From positions 976,705 through 1,040,704 of the forward strand of contig NZ_CBXV010000008.1 of the NCBI RefSeq assembly GCF_000820845.2: a stretch of DNA of 64,000 nt, written 5' to 3'. Below the pieces are notes generated by a model. That model saw only the letters and a program-made list of their open reading frames with translations, was not told where the DNA came from and did no database searches. This stretch comes from Pyrinomonas methylaliphatogenes (GTDB lineage Bacteria > Acidobacteriota > Blastocatellia > Pyrinomonadales > Pyrinomonadaceae). This document shows, piece after piece, positions 26,171 to 35,284 of the stretch. The translations under genes were made by a program, and so were the position numbers. Within the stretch, counting starts at the first letter, position 1, and every line of letters starts with the position of its first letter.

Positions 26171-26281
26171 GAGCCTTCCCCGAAGTGGATCTCTACCAAC
26201 TGCCACAGCTCATAATCCGCGTCGGCGATACGCGACTCTAGCGGCGAGCCTTCCCCGAAGTGAATCTCTACCAACTACCAC
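26171..26281. repeat. 36-bp direct repeat, 39-bp spacer, duplicating the 3' end of the TPM gene
   Basis: Copies at 26171-26206 and 26246-26281 match at 34 of 36 positions, period 75. The right-hand copy contains the last codons and stop of the TPM gene (stop 26268-26270); the left-hand copy is the ribosome site region of the nucleotidyltransferase. The 39-bp spacer is unrelated to both. Confidence 0.9.
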
Positions 26282-27092
26282 CAGCGCCGCCGCCGCCGAA
26301 ATCTCCGCCACCGCCGAAGCCGCCAAACCCCCCACCTCCGCCGAAACCGCCGCCGCCGCCCCACGTCCAACCGCGCGCGCCGCTGCGACCTGCGCGACCG
26401 CCGCTCAGGATCGAGCCCCAAATGAGCAGACTCAAACAGCCGCGCCCCGCCGGATTCGACATCAGGAGGAGAAACAAAAACAGGACGATAAAGAAGATGG
26501 CGCAGGCCGAGAGCGGGGAGACAGAAGGGGTCTGTTCCGCAGGCCGCTCCGCATGATAGGCCTGGCTTCGATCTATGCCCTCAAGATCGAACCCGCGCTT
26601 TTCTGCTAGCGTCGCGATGATCCCTTGAACGGCTATCATGATGCCTTCGCCGTAACGCCCTTCGCGAAAATAGGGGCGCATGCGCCGCCCGATCTCGCCG
26701 ACCAGTCCATCGGGAAGATCGCCTTCGAGATGGCGGCTCACCTGAATGAAATATTTTCGATCATCGACGGCGACAAGCAGGAGCAGCCCGTTCTTCTCCC
26801 CTTCGCTCGATCCGATCCCCCAACTGCGGGCCAGTTCAAGAGAATAATCGAAGATATCTTCGCCGCCAGTGGTCCGCACGGTGACGACGGCAAATTCGAT
26901 GTCAGCGCGCTCTTTCAGATTGCGCAACAGCGTTTCAAGCCGAGCGGCAGTTTGCGAGTCGATGACGCCCGCAAAGTCGTTCACGTATCCGACGGGCGCC
27001 GGAAAGGTAGACCCGCTGCGCTGCGCGCGGATGGCGATGGCAAAGCCGAACGCGGAGAGCCAAAGGAGCAGAAGGGGTCGAAGCGTGCGCAT
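26268..27092 (-). CDS. TPM-domain (YgcG-like) membrane protein with glycine-rich tail
   Basis: 274 aa. A signal peptide (residues 1-22) precedes a TPM domain: GYVNDFAGVIDSQTAARLE, IEFAVVTVRTTGGEDIFDYS, WGIGSSEGEKNGLLLLVAVD, and GRYGEGIMIAVQGII. One transmembrane helix (about CAIFFIVLFLFLLLMS) is followed by a very Gly/Phe/Trp-rich tail ending GGSW, typical of YgcG. It probably acts at the membrane with LemA, which lies two genes away. No strong ribosome site was seen. Confidence 0.9.
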   Translation of the reverse strand: MRTLRPLLLLWLSAFGFAIAIRAQRSGSTFPAPVGYVNDFAGVIDSQTAARLETLLRNLKERADIEFAVVTVRTTGGEDIFDYSLELARSWGIGSSEGEKNGLLLLVAVDDRKYFIQVSRHLEGDLPDGLVGEIGRRMRPYFREGRYGEGIMIAVQGIIATLAEKRGFDLEGIDRSQAYHAERPAEQTPSVSPLSACAIFFIVLFLFLLLMSNPAGRGCLSLLIWGSILSGGRAGRSGARGWTWGGGGGFGGGGGFGGFGGGGDFGGGGAGGSW

Positions 27093-27155
27093 CTGAGTCG
27101 CTCAAAATATACCAGTTGTGCCAAGAAGACGCACGGCCTAGGGGGACATCTCTAC

Positions 27156-27227
27156 CATGATGGAGTTCGTTTCGCGCGATCTCAGATGCCTCGCGCCATG
27201 AAGATCATGATAGAGTTCATTTCGCGC
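27156..27227. repeat. 22-bp imperfect direct repeat downstream of the ZIP gene
   Basis: CATGATGGAGTTCGTTTCGCGC at 27156-27177 is repeated with two changes at 27206-27227, period 50, 28-bp spacer. It lies in the 171-bp gap between the ZIP gene and the TPM gene. Confidence 0.7.
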
Positions 27228-27263
27228 AACAAGCTTCTCGTGAAACCTGCTGGACCGGCGCAT

Positions 27264-28040
27264 TCAATCCTCGATCATCAAATGTAGAAGATAGAAGAAC
27301 GCGACACCGATGAATACGACGACCGAGGTCAAAGGGTTCTTCTCCTCTAGATGATTGACCTCGGGGATCAAATCGCTCGCCGCGACATAGAGCGTCACAC
27401 CTGCCGAGAAGGGGAGCGCGTAGGCAACGAGCGGTTCGATATGGGCCTGCGCTATGGCAACGCTCATCACCCCGAGAAGAGTCGCTCCGCCGATCAGGAG
27501 CGTAGCCCAGCGCGCGCGTCGCATCTCGCGACCCGAGGCGAGCATGATCGAGGCGGCGGTGAACCCTTCGGGAACTTTGTGTAAGAGCACGGCGATGAAG
27601 ACCAGCAGTCCGACCTTGAAGTTGACGAGGAAAGCGGCGGCGATCGAGACGCCATCGAAGAGGGTGTGAATCGAAAGGCCGCCGATCGCCGCATAAGCGG
27701 CCGTCGGGCGCAAAAGTCGCTCCGGGTGGGTCTCGGCACCGAAGTGAAAATGCGGCGCGATGGTGTGCTCAAAAAGATGGATGAGCAGATAGCCCGCTAG
27801 TAACAGCGTTGTTGCATTTAAAACAGCGTGGTCGGATGATCTCCGAGCCCAAACCTCAACCGTCGCCGGGACGACCTCGATGAAGATCGCCGCGAGCATA
27901 AAGCCTGCGCCGAGCGCGATGAGAAAGCGGAGAAGGCGCGCGTTACGGGCAAGCGAAGCGGAGGAAGTGACAAGCAACCCGCCGATGACGTTAGCCGTGG
28001 CGAGCGCCAAACCGAAGAGGAAGAAGGTCGCGTAGTTCAT
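27264..28040 (-). CDS. ZIP family divalent metal transporter
   Basis: 258 aa with about 8 membrane helices. The metal-path signatures are GLSIHTLFDGVSIAAAF in helix 4 and VLLHKVPEGFTAASIML in helix 5 (His, Asp, Glu). A His-rich loop (HLFEHTIAPHFHFGAETH) lies between helices 3 and 4. Likely zinc or iron uptake. Divergent from the dcw cluster. Confidence 0.92.
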   Translation of the reverse strand: MNYATFFLFGLALATANVIGGLLVTSSASLARNARLLRFLIALGAGFMLAAIFIEVVPATVEVWARRSSDHAVLNATTLLLAGYLLIHLFEHTIAPHFHFGAETHPERLLRPTAAYAAIGGLSIHTLFDGVSIAAAFLVNFKVGLLVFIAVLLHKVPEGFTAASIMLASGREMRRARWATLLIGGATLLGVMSVAIAQAHIEPLVAYALPFSAGVTLYVAASDLIPEVNHLEEKNPLTSVVVFIGVAFFYLLHLMIED

Positions 28041-28171
28041 CCGTTTTTCGCTTCAGGGCGGAGGCTCCACTATACAGGAGAGGGACGGCGATTGACCAGA
28101 GGAGGTTTAAGCTGGCGGCGAGTACACCATTTCGTGCTTAAAATTTTCTTGGCGAGGGGCGAAAATTCCTC

Positions 28172-28201
28172 TTGACAGCGCTTAGAAGTCCGGCGTACTA
28201 T
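28172..28201 (+). promoter_or_regulatory. Sigma-70-type promoter of the dcw cluster
   Basis: TTGACA at 28172-28177 (perfect -35) and TACTAT at 28196-28201 (-10, 4 of 6) with an 18-base spacer. Transcription should start near 28208, giving a leader of about 110 bases to mraZ and placing the MraZ boxes at the start site. Confidence 0.75.
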
Positions 28202-28210
28202 GCGCGGCAG

Positions 28211-28240
28211 GTGGAAGAGAGTGGTCCAAAGTGGGCTAAC
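28211..28240 (+). promoter_or_regulatory. MraZ operator: three GTGG boxes with 10-bp phase
   Basis: GTGG occurs at 28211, 28221 and 28231, exactly one helical turn apart, immediately downstream of the -10 box. MraZ from other bacteria binds GTGG(G/T)-type boxes spaced by 10 bp before its own gene. The arrangement predicts autorepression of the whole cluster. Confidence 0.8.
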
Positions 28241-28316
28241 TTCCGCAGCTTGGGGCCAATTATTAAAGTTCTACTGGAAGTTTTAAGCAATCGCGGGCGA
28301 TGCGCGGCGAAACGCG

Positions 28317-28757
28317 ATGTTACGAGGCAGCTATACGGCGCGGATGGACTCCAAAGGGCGGCTCAAGGTGCCGACAGCGTTTCGTCGCCTCATCGAAGAA
28401 AAGTACGGGGTGGAGCTTTATGTGACCAGTTTGACGGGCGACGCGGCGCGCATCTATCCGTTGCCTGAGTGGGAGGCGATCGAGCAGCGTTTGGCGTTAT
28501 TGCCTTCGATGGATCCGGCGCGGCGCAAGTTTCTGGAGCGGACGAACTATTACGGGCAGCAGACGAGCATGGACGCGCAGGGGCGCGTGCTCATTCACCC
28601 GCTGTTACGCAAGAGCGCTAATTTGTGGGGCGAGGTTGCGGTGCTCGGTTATCTCAGTTATCTGGAGGTTTGGGATCGCGAGCGGTTCGAGCAAAAGCTC
28701 CTTGCCGAGCCTTACACGGCGGAGGACGAAGCGACGATCGCGAGGTTAGGGATCTAA
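28317..28757 (+). CDS. mraZ: Transcriptional regulator MraZ
   Basis: 146 aa. Two AbrB-like half domains each have the conserved DxxGR motif: [12 protein letters not shown] near residue 9 and [13 protein letters not shown] near 83. MraZ forms a ring that binds GTGG boxes and regulates the division/cell-wall cluster. First gene of that cluster; its operator lies 77-106 bp upstream. A 73-bp spacer with a strong hairpin separates it from rsmH. Confidence 0.96.
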   Translation: MLRGSYTARMDSKGRLKVPTAFRRLIEEKYGVELYVTSLTGDAARIYPLPEWEAIEQRLALLPSMDPARRKFLERTNYYGQQTSMDAQGRVLIHPLLRKSANLWGEVAVLGYLSYLEVWDRERFEQKLLAEPYTAEDEATIARLGI

Positions 28758-28771
28758 TGGTTTCACGGAGC

Positions 28772-28818
28772 GCGATGGAGGGGAACGGGCCGGTGGAAGG
28801 TCAATTCCCCTCCATCGC
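28772..28818 (+). promoter_or_regulatory. Strong hairpin between mraZ and rsmH
   Basis: GCGATGGAGGGGAA at 28772-28785 pairs perfectly with TTCCCCTCCATCGC at 28805-28818: 14 bp, 19-base loop. No T-run follows, and the right arm ends 12 bases before the rsmH ATG. It could be an attenuator, an RNase-processing site or a device lowering rsmH translation. Confidence 0.7.
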
Positions 28819-28830
28819 CAGTGAAGAGTG

Positions 28831-29796
28831 ATGGAAGGGCCGCAGAGACGCGGTGAGATCTTTGAATCGGATCACGGGGCGAGCGATGGGGCGTCCGTGG
28901 GGGGCAGGGGCGCGCTGCATCGTCCCGTGTTGCTTCAGGAGACGCTTCGCGCGCTGGCTCCGGAAGGCGGCGGGTTGTTCTTCGATGCGACGATCGGTAC
29001 GGGCGGGCATGCCGAGGCCTTGCTCGAAGCGTCTCCTGATGTGCGCCTGATTGGCGTTGACCGCGATCGCGAGGCTTTGCGCGTGGCCGCCGAGAGGCTG
29101 CGGCGATTCGGCGACCGGGTTCATCTCGCACACGCCGATTTTCGCGATATCGCGCGCGTCGTTGAGGAGGCGGGGGGCGGCCAGTTAACGGGCATCCTCG
29201 TCGATTTGGGCGTCTCTTCGTTGCAGCTCGACGCGCCGGAACGCGGCTTCAGTTTTCGCTTCGATGCGCCGCTCGATATGCGCATGGATGTCGAAAGCGA
29301 TGCGGAGACGGCGGCGGAGCTTCTGGCCCGTTTATCCGAAGCGGAGATCGCGCGCATCCTCCGTGAGTATGGCGAAGAGCCGCGGGCGCAGCAGATCGCC
29401 AGAGCGATCGTCGAGCGGCGGCGGCGCGGAGAACCGGTGCGGACCACGGGGGACTTGGCCGCCTTGGTCGCAGAGGTCACGCGGCGCGGTCGCACGCGAA
29501 TCCATCCGGCGACGCGCACCTTTCAAGCTTTGCGCATCGCCGTCAACCGTGAGCTCGAGGGGTTGGACCAGTTCATCGAGCGCGCGGTCGCTCTTTTGGA
29601 GACGATGGGGCGATTGGTCATCATCAGCTTCCATTCGTTGGAGGACCGCATCGTCAAACGGGCCTTTCGCCGTCTCGCCAGTGAGGGGCGTGTTGAGCTT
29701 TTGACAAAGCGGCCCGTCGTCCCCACTTTCGAAGAGAAGGGCCGTAATCCGCGGGCGCGTAGCGCTAAACTTCGCGCGTTGCGCAAACTCTCATAG
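28831..29796 (+). CDS. rsmH: 16S rRNA (cytosine(1402)-N(4))-methyltransferase
   Basis: 321 aa from ATG 28831 (a GTG one codon before is also possible; the ribosome site, GAAGAG, is weak). RsmH motifs: LHRPVLLQETLRAL, FFDATIGTGGHAEALL (SAM site), LVDLGVSSLQLD, DMRMD, SFHSLEDRIVKRAF and NPRARSAKLRALRK. It methylates C1402 of 16S rRNA in the decoding centre. Second gene in the dcw order. Confidence 0.96.
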   Translation: MEGPQRRGEIFESDHGASDGASVGGRGALHRPVLLQETLRALAPEGGGLFFDATIGTGGHAEALLEASPDVRLIGVDRDREALRVAAERLRRFGDRVHLAHADFRDIARVVEEAGGGQLTGILVDLGVSSLQLDAPERGFSFRFDAPLDMRMDVESDAETAAELLARLSEAEIARILREYGEEPRAQQIARAIVERRRRGEPVRTTGDLAALVAEVTRRGRTRIHPATRTFQALRIAVNRELEGLDQFIERAVALLETMGRLVIISFHSLEDRIVKRAFRRLASEGRVELLTKRPVVPTFEEKGRNPRARSAKLRALRKLS

Positions 29797-29830
29797 GTTC
29801 TAAACGAAGCGGTTATAGGGAGTTTCAGCG

Positions 29831-30199
29831 GTGAGGGGAGTGTCGCCAGCCAAGCGAGAGAGGGTTGTTCGCCGAACATGGGACCGCCGCGCCTTCGCAC
29901 GTTTGGCTTGGCTGTTGATCGGCAGTTCGATATTGGTTGCGGGATTCGTTCATGCTGCGGCGCAGCATTTCGCCGCAGTGAGATTGGGGTATGAGGCGGA
30001 GTCTTTGCGGCGGGAGCGCGCGCGTTTGCTCGAAGAACGAAGGCAGCTACTGATCGCGCTCGAGCGCGCCGACTCGCCGCAGGCGATCGAGCGGGCGGCG
30101 CGCGCCCAAGGGTTAGAGCCAGCGCGCGCTTGGCAGGTCAACAGAGCGATAACGCACACCGCCCCCGCGCTAGGGGCGACCTCGACTTTCGGTCCTTGA
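29831..30199 (+). CDS. ftsL: FtsL-like cell division protein
   Basis: 122 aa from GTG 29831 (AGGGAG upstream). A short basic cytoplasmic part, one transmembrane helix (LAWLLIGSSILVAGFVHAAA, about 25-44) and a periplasmic coiled coil (EAESLRRERARLLEERRQLL) ending in an ERAARAQGLEPA motif match FtsL, which bridges FtsB/FtsQ to FtsWI. Identified by topology and position between rsmH and ftsI; sequence conservation of FtsL is always low. Confidence 0.85.
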   Translation: MRGVSPAKRERVVRRTWDRRAFARLAWLLIGSSILVAGFVHAAAQHFAAVRLGYEAESLRRERARLLEERRQLLIALERADSPQAIERAARAQGLEPARAWQVNRAITHTAPALGATSTFGP

Positions 30200-30274
30200 G
30201 ATGGGCTCGCTCAAGGCTCTGCGGATCATCGGGCTTCTCGCCAGCGGGCCTGTTCGACGTTTGTAGTGCGAGCG

Positions 30275-32308
30275 ATGGGCGTCACGCCAAAGCGGTATGT
30301 TATGTTCAGAGGCTCAGCAGCGCACCGCACATCCGAAGATTCTGTCGTCGCCGGGCGGCGCATGCGGATCGTGCTTGGCGCCTTCATCCTGTGGATGGGC
30401 GTAATCGCTGGGCGTTTGATCTATCTGCAGACATCGCGCCATGAGGAATTGGCTGCGCGCGCGCGCGCGCAACAACTCGTGCAGATCGAAATTGAGCCGT
30501 TACGCGGGACGATCATCGATCGTCAAGGGCGCGAGCTTGCGCGCAGCATCGAAACTGACTCCTTCTTCGCCGTCCCCGAAGAGATCGAGGATGTTCAAAC
30601 TGTAGCGCGGCGCCTCGCCCCCCTGCTTGGCACAGAGATTGGAGCGCTCGCTTCGCGTCTGGAGAGCGCGCGCGCCGAAGGGCGGCGTTTCGTCTGGCTC
30701 GCGCGCAAGCTCGATGCTGAACGCGCCGCTGCCGTGCGCGCGCTTGCGCTGCGTGGCGTCTATGAGCTCAAGGAGCCAAAGCGCTTCTACCCCAATGGCG
30801 CTTTGGCCGCCCATGTGCTCGGTTTCGTCAGCCTGGATGAGGAGGGATTGGCCGGGGTCGAGCGTTTTCACAACGCATCGCTGACCGGGGAAGAGGGGCG
30901 AATCTGGATCGAGCGTGATGCGCATCGTCGCTCTTACGAAAGCTTTGAGGTGGCGGCGCGCGAGGGCAATGAGATCGTCCTCACGCTGGACCAGACGATT
31001 CAACATTGGGCCGAGCAGGCTTTGCAAGAGGCGGTCGAAAGATCGCAAGCGCGCGCCGGAACGGCCATCGTGCTCGATCCCAAGACGGGCGAGATCCTCG
31101 CTCTTGCCAACGCGCCGACTTTCGATCCCAACGAGGCGCGCGCGCTTCCGCCCGATCGACTGCGCAACGAGGCGTTGCAGAACATCTACGAACCGGGCTC
31201 GACCTTCAAGATCGTCTCTTTCGCCGCTGCGCTCGAAGAAGGGTTAGCGCGGCCCGATGAAAGGATCGATTGTCAGATGGGCGCGATCGTCGTCGCCGGG
31301 CGCACCGTTCACGATCATCATCCGTTCGGCATCCTGACGCTTACCGAAGCGCTCGCCAAATCCTCCAACGTTGCGGCGATCAAATTGGGCTTGCGCGTCG
31401 GAAGCGCGCGCTTGTACGAGTACATCCGCCGCTTCGGTTTCGGCGCGAAGACGGGGGTTGAGCTGCCGGGCGAGACCGCCGGACTATTGCGCCCGGTTGA
31501 GCGTTGGCAGCCGAGTTCGATCGGCTCGATCGCCATCGGTCAAGAGATCGGCGTTACCCCGCTGCAAGTCGCCGCGGCTTTTGCCGCCGTAGCAAACGAC
31601 GGGGTGCGCGTCGCGCCGCATCTGGTGCGTGAAGTGCGCTCGGGCGATGGTGCGGTCGTCAAACGCGCGCAGCCCGAGGCGCGGCGCGTGATCAGCGCCG
31701 AAACTGCGCGCACCTTGCGCGGGATGCTCGAGATGGTCACGCTCAAGGGGACGGCCCGGCGCGCACAGCTCGACGGCTACACGGCGGCGGGTAAGACCGG
31801 GACGGCGCAGAAAGTCGATCCGCGAACGCACGCTTACTCGAAGACGAAATACGTCGCATCGTTCGTCGGATTTGCTCCCGCGTCGGATCCGCGAGTGGTC
31901 ATCATCGTCGTCATCGATGAACCGCGCGGCGCCTATCATGGCGGCGAAGTGGCGGCGCCGGTCTTTCGCGAAATCGCTGAGCGCGTGCTGCCCTACTTGG
32001 ATGTCGCGCCTGACGTCATCGGACCAAACCTCGCCGATCAAATGGGCGCGCGCCATTCGGAAGCGCGCGTGCCACAGGTCGCCATCGAACGAAGAGGCGA
32101 GATGGTTCTCGCCCATGCGCAAGGGGCAGGTTTTACGATGCCAGATCTACGCGGACAGAGTCTACGCGACGCGGCGCGCCTTTGCGCGCAGCTCGGCTTG
32201 TCTCTCGTCGCCGATGGCGAGGGGCGCGTGATCGCGCAGGAGCCGGAGGCGGGCGCTGCGGTGCGCGCTGGCGATACGGTGCGCGTCCTTTTCGCGCGCA
32301 GCGAATAG
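30275..32308 (+). CDS. ftsI: Division transpeptidase (penicillin-binding protein) with PASTA domain
   Basis: 677 aa from ATG 30275; GTG 30266 and ATG 30302 are alternatives and none has a clear ribosome site. One N-terminal anchor helix, the PBP dimer domain with RGTIIDRQGRELA, and the transpeptidase with SxxK (GSTFKIVS near residue 309), SxN (SSNVA near 363) and KTGT (GKTGTAQ near 507). A single PASTA domain closes the protein (TMPDLRGQSLRDAARLCAQL... to VRVLF). It cross-links septal peptidoglycan with FtsW. PASTA-bearing FtsI is typical outside Proteobacteria. Confidence 0.95.
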   Translation: MGVTPKRYVMFRGSAAHRTSEDSVVAGRRMRIVLGAFILWMGVIAGRLIYLQTSRHEELAARARAQQLVQIEIEPLRGTIIDRQGRELARSIETDSFFAVPEEIEDVQTVARRLAPLLGTEIGALASRLESARAEGRRFVWLARKLDAERAAAVRALALRGVYELKEPKRFYPNGALAAHVLGFVSLDEEGLAGVERFHNASLTGEEGRIWIERDAHRRSYESFEVAAREGNEIVLTLDQTIQHWAEQALQEAVERSQARAGTAIVLDPKTGEILALANAPTFDPNEARALPPDRLRNEALQNIYEPGSTFKIVSFAAALEEGLARPDERIDCQMGAIVVAGRTVHDHHPFGILTLTEALAKSSNVAAIKLGLRVGSARLYEYIRRFGFGAKTGVELPGETAGLLRPVERWQPSSIGSIAIGQEIGVTPLQVAAAFAAVANDGVRVAPHLVREVRSGDGAVVKRAQPEARRVISAETARTLRGMLEMVTLKGTARRAQLDGYTAAGKTGTAQKVDPRTHAYSKTKYVASFVGFAPASDPRVVIIVVIDEPRGAYHGGEVAAPVFREIAERVLPYLDVAPDVIGPNLADQMGARHSEARVPQVAIERRGEMVLAHAQGAGFTMPDLRGQSLRDAARLCAQLGLSLVADGEGRVIAQEPEAGAAVRAGDTVRVLFARSE

Positions 32309-32358
32309 GGGCGCTTCTGGTTTGCACGACTTCGCAAACTTCGTGGCGGGCACGATCC

Positions 32359-32562
32359 ATGGCTTACAACGCGCAGGATAAAACGGATCACGAGGAGTTA
32401 AAGCGGCGAATCAGCGATTGTCGCGCGCGCTTGCGGCGCGCGCGCGTCATGAGAAGGCGAGCGGAGGAGCGAATCGAGGCGCGGCTGATTAAGCGGTCGA
32501 TCGATGAAGAGCTTCGATGCGAAAACGGCGAGATGTTGATCGCCATTACCGTGCTACAGTGA
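32359..32562 (+). CDS. Small Arg-rich ORF in the place of murE
   Basis: 67 aa, ATG 32359, no good ribosome site. After MAYNAQDKTDHEELKRR the protein is a highly charged helix with many Arg and Glu. It lies in the 321-bp gap between ftsI and murF, where murE is normally found; nothing in it resembles MurE. It may be a real small coiled-coil protein or chance. Confidence 0.35.
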   Translation: MAYNAQDKTDHEELKRRISDCRARLRRARVMRRRAEERIEARLIKRSIDEELRCENGEMLIAITVLQ

Positions 32563-32629
32563 TGGGCGAGATCGATTCGGTCCATCGAGTCAGAGGCGTG
32601 GCGGATGACTTGAAACGAAGGGGAGCAAA

Positions 32630-34138
32630 GTGAGGCTCGACGAAGCAGCGCGATTGATGGGCGCGGACGCACCGCGCGATGCACCGCTCGATGTGGCGAT
32701 CGCCGGGTTCGCGGTCGATTCGCGCGCCATCGAACCGGGCCATCTCTTCTTCGCGCTGTCGCCGGAGGACTACCGCCGCCACTATTTCACGGCGACGAGT
32801 TTCACCGACGCTCATCGGTTCATCCCGGAAGCGTTCGCGCGCGGCGCCGTCGGCGCGGTCGCGCGGCGCGCGCGGGTTGTCGGCGACGGCGAACTTGAGC
32901 GTTTCGCCGATCGGTTGCTGCTCGTCGAAGACGTGATCGAAGCGTTGCAGAAGCTCGCGCATGGCGTCGTCCGTAACTGGGGCGGGCCAGTAGTCGCCAT
33001 CGCCGGAAGCGCTGGCAAGACGACGACCAAAGATCTGACAGCGCTCGTGTTGCAAACCGCCGGCAAGCGCGTCGTCAAAAGCATAAAGAACTTCAACAAC
33101 GAACTCGGCGTGCCGCTCTCCATCCTGCAGATGGAATCTGGCGGGCGCACGCCGAACGATTTCGATGTCGCCGTCATCGAGATGGGAACTTCGATGCCGG
33201 GGGAGCTGGAGCGTCTAGCGCAGATCGCGCCACCGAAGATCGCCGTCGAAGTTTGCGTCGGGCCGGAGCATCTTGAGTTTCTCGGCACGATTGAAGACGT
33301 GGCGCGCGAAGAGAGCGCTCTCGTGCGGCACATCCGTCCGGGCGGCGTCGCCATACTCAACGCCGATGACCCGTGGGTCATGTGGATGGCCCAGTTTCAT
33401 CGGGGGCCGCGCATGACCTTCGGCATCAGGGAGCGGGCCGATGTTTCGGCGACTGAGATCGAGGCGCTCGATCTGGATCGCCTGCGCTTCCGTCTGCAAA
33501 CGCCGCGCGGGCGCGTCTGGGCCGAACTCCCGTTGGCGGGACGGCATAATCTGTCGAACGCGCTGGCGGCGGCGGCGGTCGCCACTTGTTTCGAGATCGC
33601 GCCAGAGTTGATCGCCGAGGCTTTTGCGCGCGCGCGTCCGTCCGAGATGCGCGGCGAAATTTTGCGTTTCGCTCAGGGATTCACCGTGATCGACGACTCT
33701 TACAACTCGAACCCGGCTTCGCTGCTCGCCATGGCGCGCGCCGTTGCAGAGGCGGACGCCAAACGGCGCATCATCGTCGCCGGCGAGATGTTAGAGCTCG
33801 GGCCGAAAGCGGCTGAGCTGCATCGCGAGGCCGGGCGCGAGATCGCCGGACTGCCGATCGATGTTTTGTGGGGCGTGCGCGGACTGGCTGAAGAATTGGT
33901 TAGCGGGGCGCGCGCATCGGGCATGAAAGAAGCCCGCTTCTTCGCTTCAGTTGACGACGCGGCGCAAGCTCTGCGTGCCGAATTGCGTTCCGGCGATCTC
34001 GTTCTGATCAAAGGCTCGCGCGGCGTGCGAACCGATCGGATCGTCACGGCTTTGAAGGAGAGTTTCGCGTTGGAAGGCGAAGACGCATTGCATACGGATG
34101 GCGGCGCAAAGTGGCGGTTTGAATTGAAAGGCGAGTGA
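32630..34138 (+). CDS. murF: UDP-N-acetylmuramoyl-tripeptide--D-alanyl-D-alanine ligase
   Basis: 502 aa from GTG 32630, preceded by GGGGAG. Mur ligase order is complete: [20 protein letters not shown] loop [48 protein letters not shown], and [18 protein letters not shown]. It adds D-Ala-D-Ala to the UDP-MurNAc tripeptide. It follows ftsI directly because murE is missing from the cluster. GAGM in other MurF proteins is GEM (VAGEMLELG) here. Confidence 0.95.
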   Translation: MRLDEAARLMGADAPRDAPLDVAIAGFAVDSRAIEPGHLFFALSPEDYRRHYFTATSFTDAHRFIPEAFARGAVGAVARRARVVGDGELERFADRLLLVEDVIEALQKLAHGVVRNWGGPVVAIAGSAGKTTTKDLTALVLQTAGKRVVKSIKNFNNELGVPLSILQMESGGRTPNDFDVAVIEMGTSMPGELERLAQIAPPKIAVEVCVGPEHLEFLGTIEDVAREESALVRHIRPGGVAILNADDPWVMWMAQFHRGPRMTFGIRERADVSATEIEALDLDRLRFRLQTPRGRVWAELPLAGRHNLSNALAAAAVATCFEIAPELIAEAFARARPSEMRGEILRFAQGFTVIDDSYNSNPASLLAMARAVAEADAKRRIIVAGEMLELGPKAAELHREAGREIAGLPIDVLWGVRGLAEELVSGARASGMKEARFFASVDDAAQALRAELRSGDLVLIKGSRGVRTDRIVTALKESFALEGEDALHTDGGAKWRFELKGE

Positions 34139-34148
34139 GCGGAAGGCG

Positions 34149-35282
34149 ATGTTCTACTACCTCTTTTATGAGTGGCTCTACCGCAGCCTGCAGGCGCATG
34201 AGGAGTCGTATTTCGTCAAGGCGCTCAACGTCTTTCAATACATCACGTTTCGCACGGCCTATGCTGCCGTGACGGCGTTGGTGCTTTCGCTTCTATTGGG
34301 CAAGCCCGTGATCAGATGGTTACGCGAATGGAACATCGGGCAGCAGATTCGCCAGGAAGGGCCACAGTGGCACATGTCGAAGCGGAACACGCCGACGATG
34401 GGCGGTGTGCTCATCATCGGTTCGGTCATCGTTTCGACTCTGCTGTGGGGGCGTTTAGATAAGCTTTACGTCTGGATCGCATTGGTGGCGACGACGCTCT
34501 TTGCGGCGATCGGCTTTTTGGATGACTACTTGAAGGTCAAGCGGCGTCAAAGCCTTGGGTTGACCGGGCGGCAGAAGCTGCTGGGACAGCTGCTCGTCGC
34601 CCTCTTGGTGTGGGGCGTACTCTACTGCTGTACGGAGTACACGTGGAACGTCAACGTGCCGTTCTTCAAGGCGACGGCCGATCCGAACCCGCGCACGAGC
34701 ATCAGTTACATCGGGCCTTATCTTTACCTGCCGTTTATCGTGCTCGTGTTGCTGGGCACGTCGAATGCGGTGAACTTGACCGATGGTCTGGATGGGCTGG
34801 CGATCAGCGTCACGTTCATCGCGATGGCCGCTTTGACGGCTTTCACCTATGTGACGGGGCACGCCGGGTTTGCCAGCTACTTAGGTTTGACGCACCGGCC
34901 CGAAGTCGCCGAGTTGACTGTCTTCTGCGGCGCGATGGCTGGCGCGAGTCTAGGGTTCCTGTGGTACAACGCGCCGCCTGCGGAAGTCTTCATGGGCGAT
35001 GTCGGCAGTCTCGCCATCGGCGGCGCGATCGGCACCGTGGCCGTATTGACCAAACAGGAGTTCATGCTCTTGATGGTCGGCGGCGTCTTCGTCATCGAAG
35101 CGCTTTCCGTGATGTTGCAGGTCTTTTCGTTTAAAACGACGCGGCGGCGCATCTTCAAAATGGCGCCGCTTCATCACCATTTCGAGATGCTCGGGTGGCG
35201 CGAATCGAAGGTCGTCTTTCGCTTTCTGATTCTGGCGATCCTCTTCGCGCTGCTTAGCCTTTCGACCTTGAAGTTGCGTTGA
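34149..35282 (+). CDS. mraY: Phospho-N-acetylmuramoyl-pentapeptide-transferase
   Basis: 377 aa, about 10 membrane helices. MraY signatures: [52 protein letters not shown] and the HHH motif [12 protein letters not shown]. It makes lipid I at the inner membrane. The insertion between helices around residues 160-185 is longer than in E. coli. Its stop overlaps the region of the murD start. Confidence 0.97.
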   Translation: MFYYLFYEWLYRSLQAHEESYFVKALNVFQYITFRTAYAAVTALVLSLLLGKPVIRWLREWNIGQQIRQEGPQWHMSKRNTPTMGGVLIIGSVIVSTLLWGRLDKLYVWIALVATTLFAAIGFLDDYLKVKRRQSLGLTGRQKLLGQLLVALLVWGVLYCCTEYTWNVNVPFFKATADPNPRTSISYIGPYLYLPFIVLVLLGTSNAVNLTDGLDGLAISVTFIAMAALTAFTYVTGHAGFASYLGLTHRPEVAELTVFCGAMAGASLGFLWYNAPPAEVFMGDVGSLAIGGAIGTVAVLTKQEFMLLMVGGVFVIEALSVMLQVFSFKTTRRRIFKMAPLHHHFEMLGWRESKVVFRFLILAILFALLSLSTLKLR

Positions 35283-35284
35283 CG

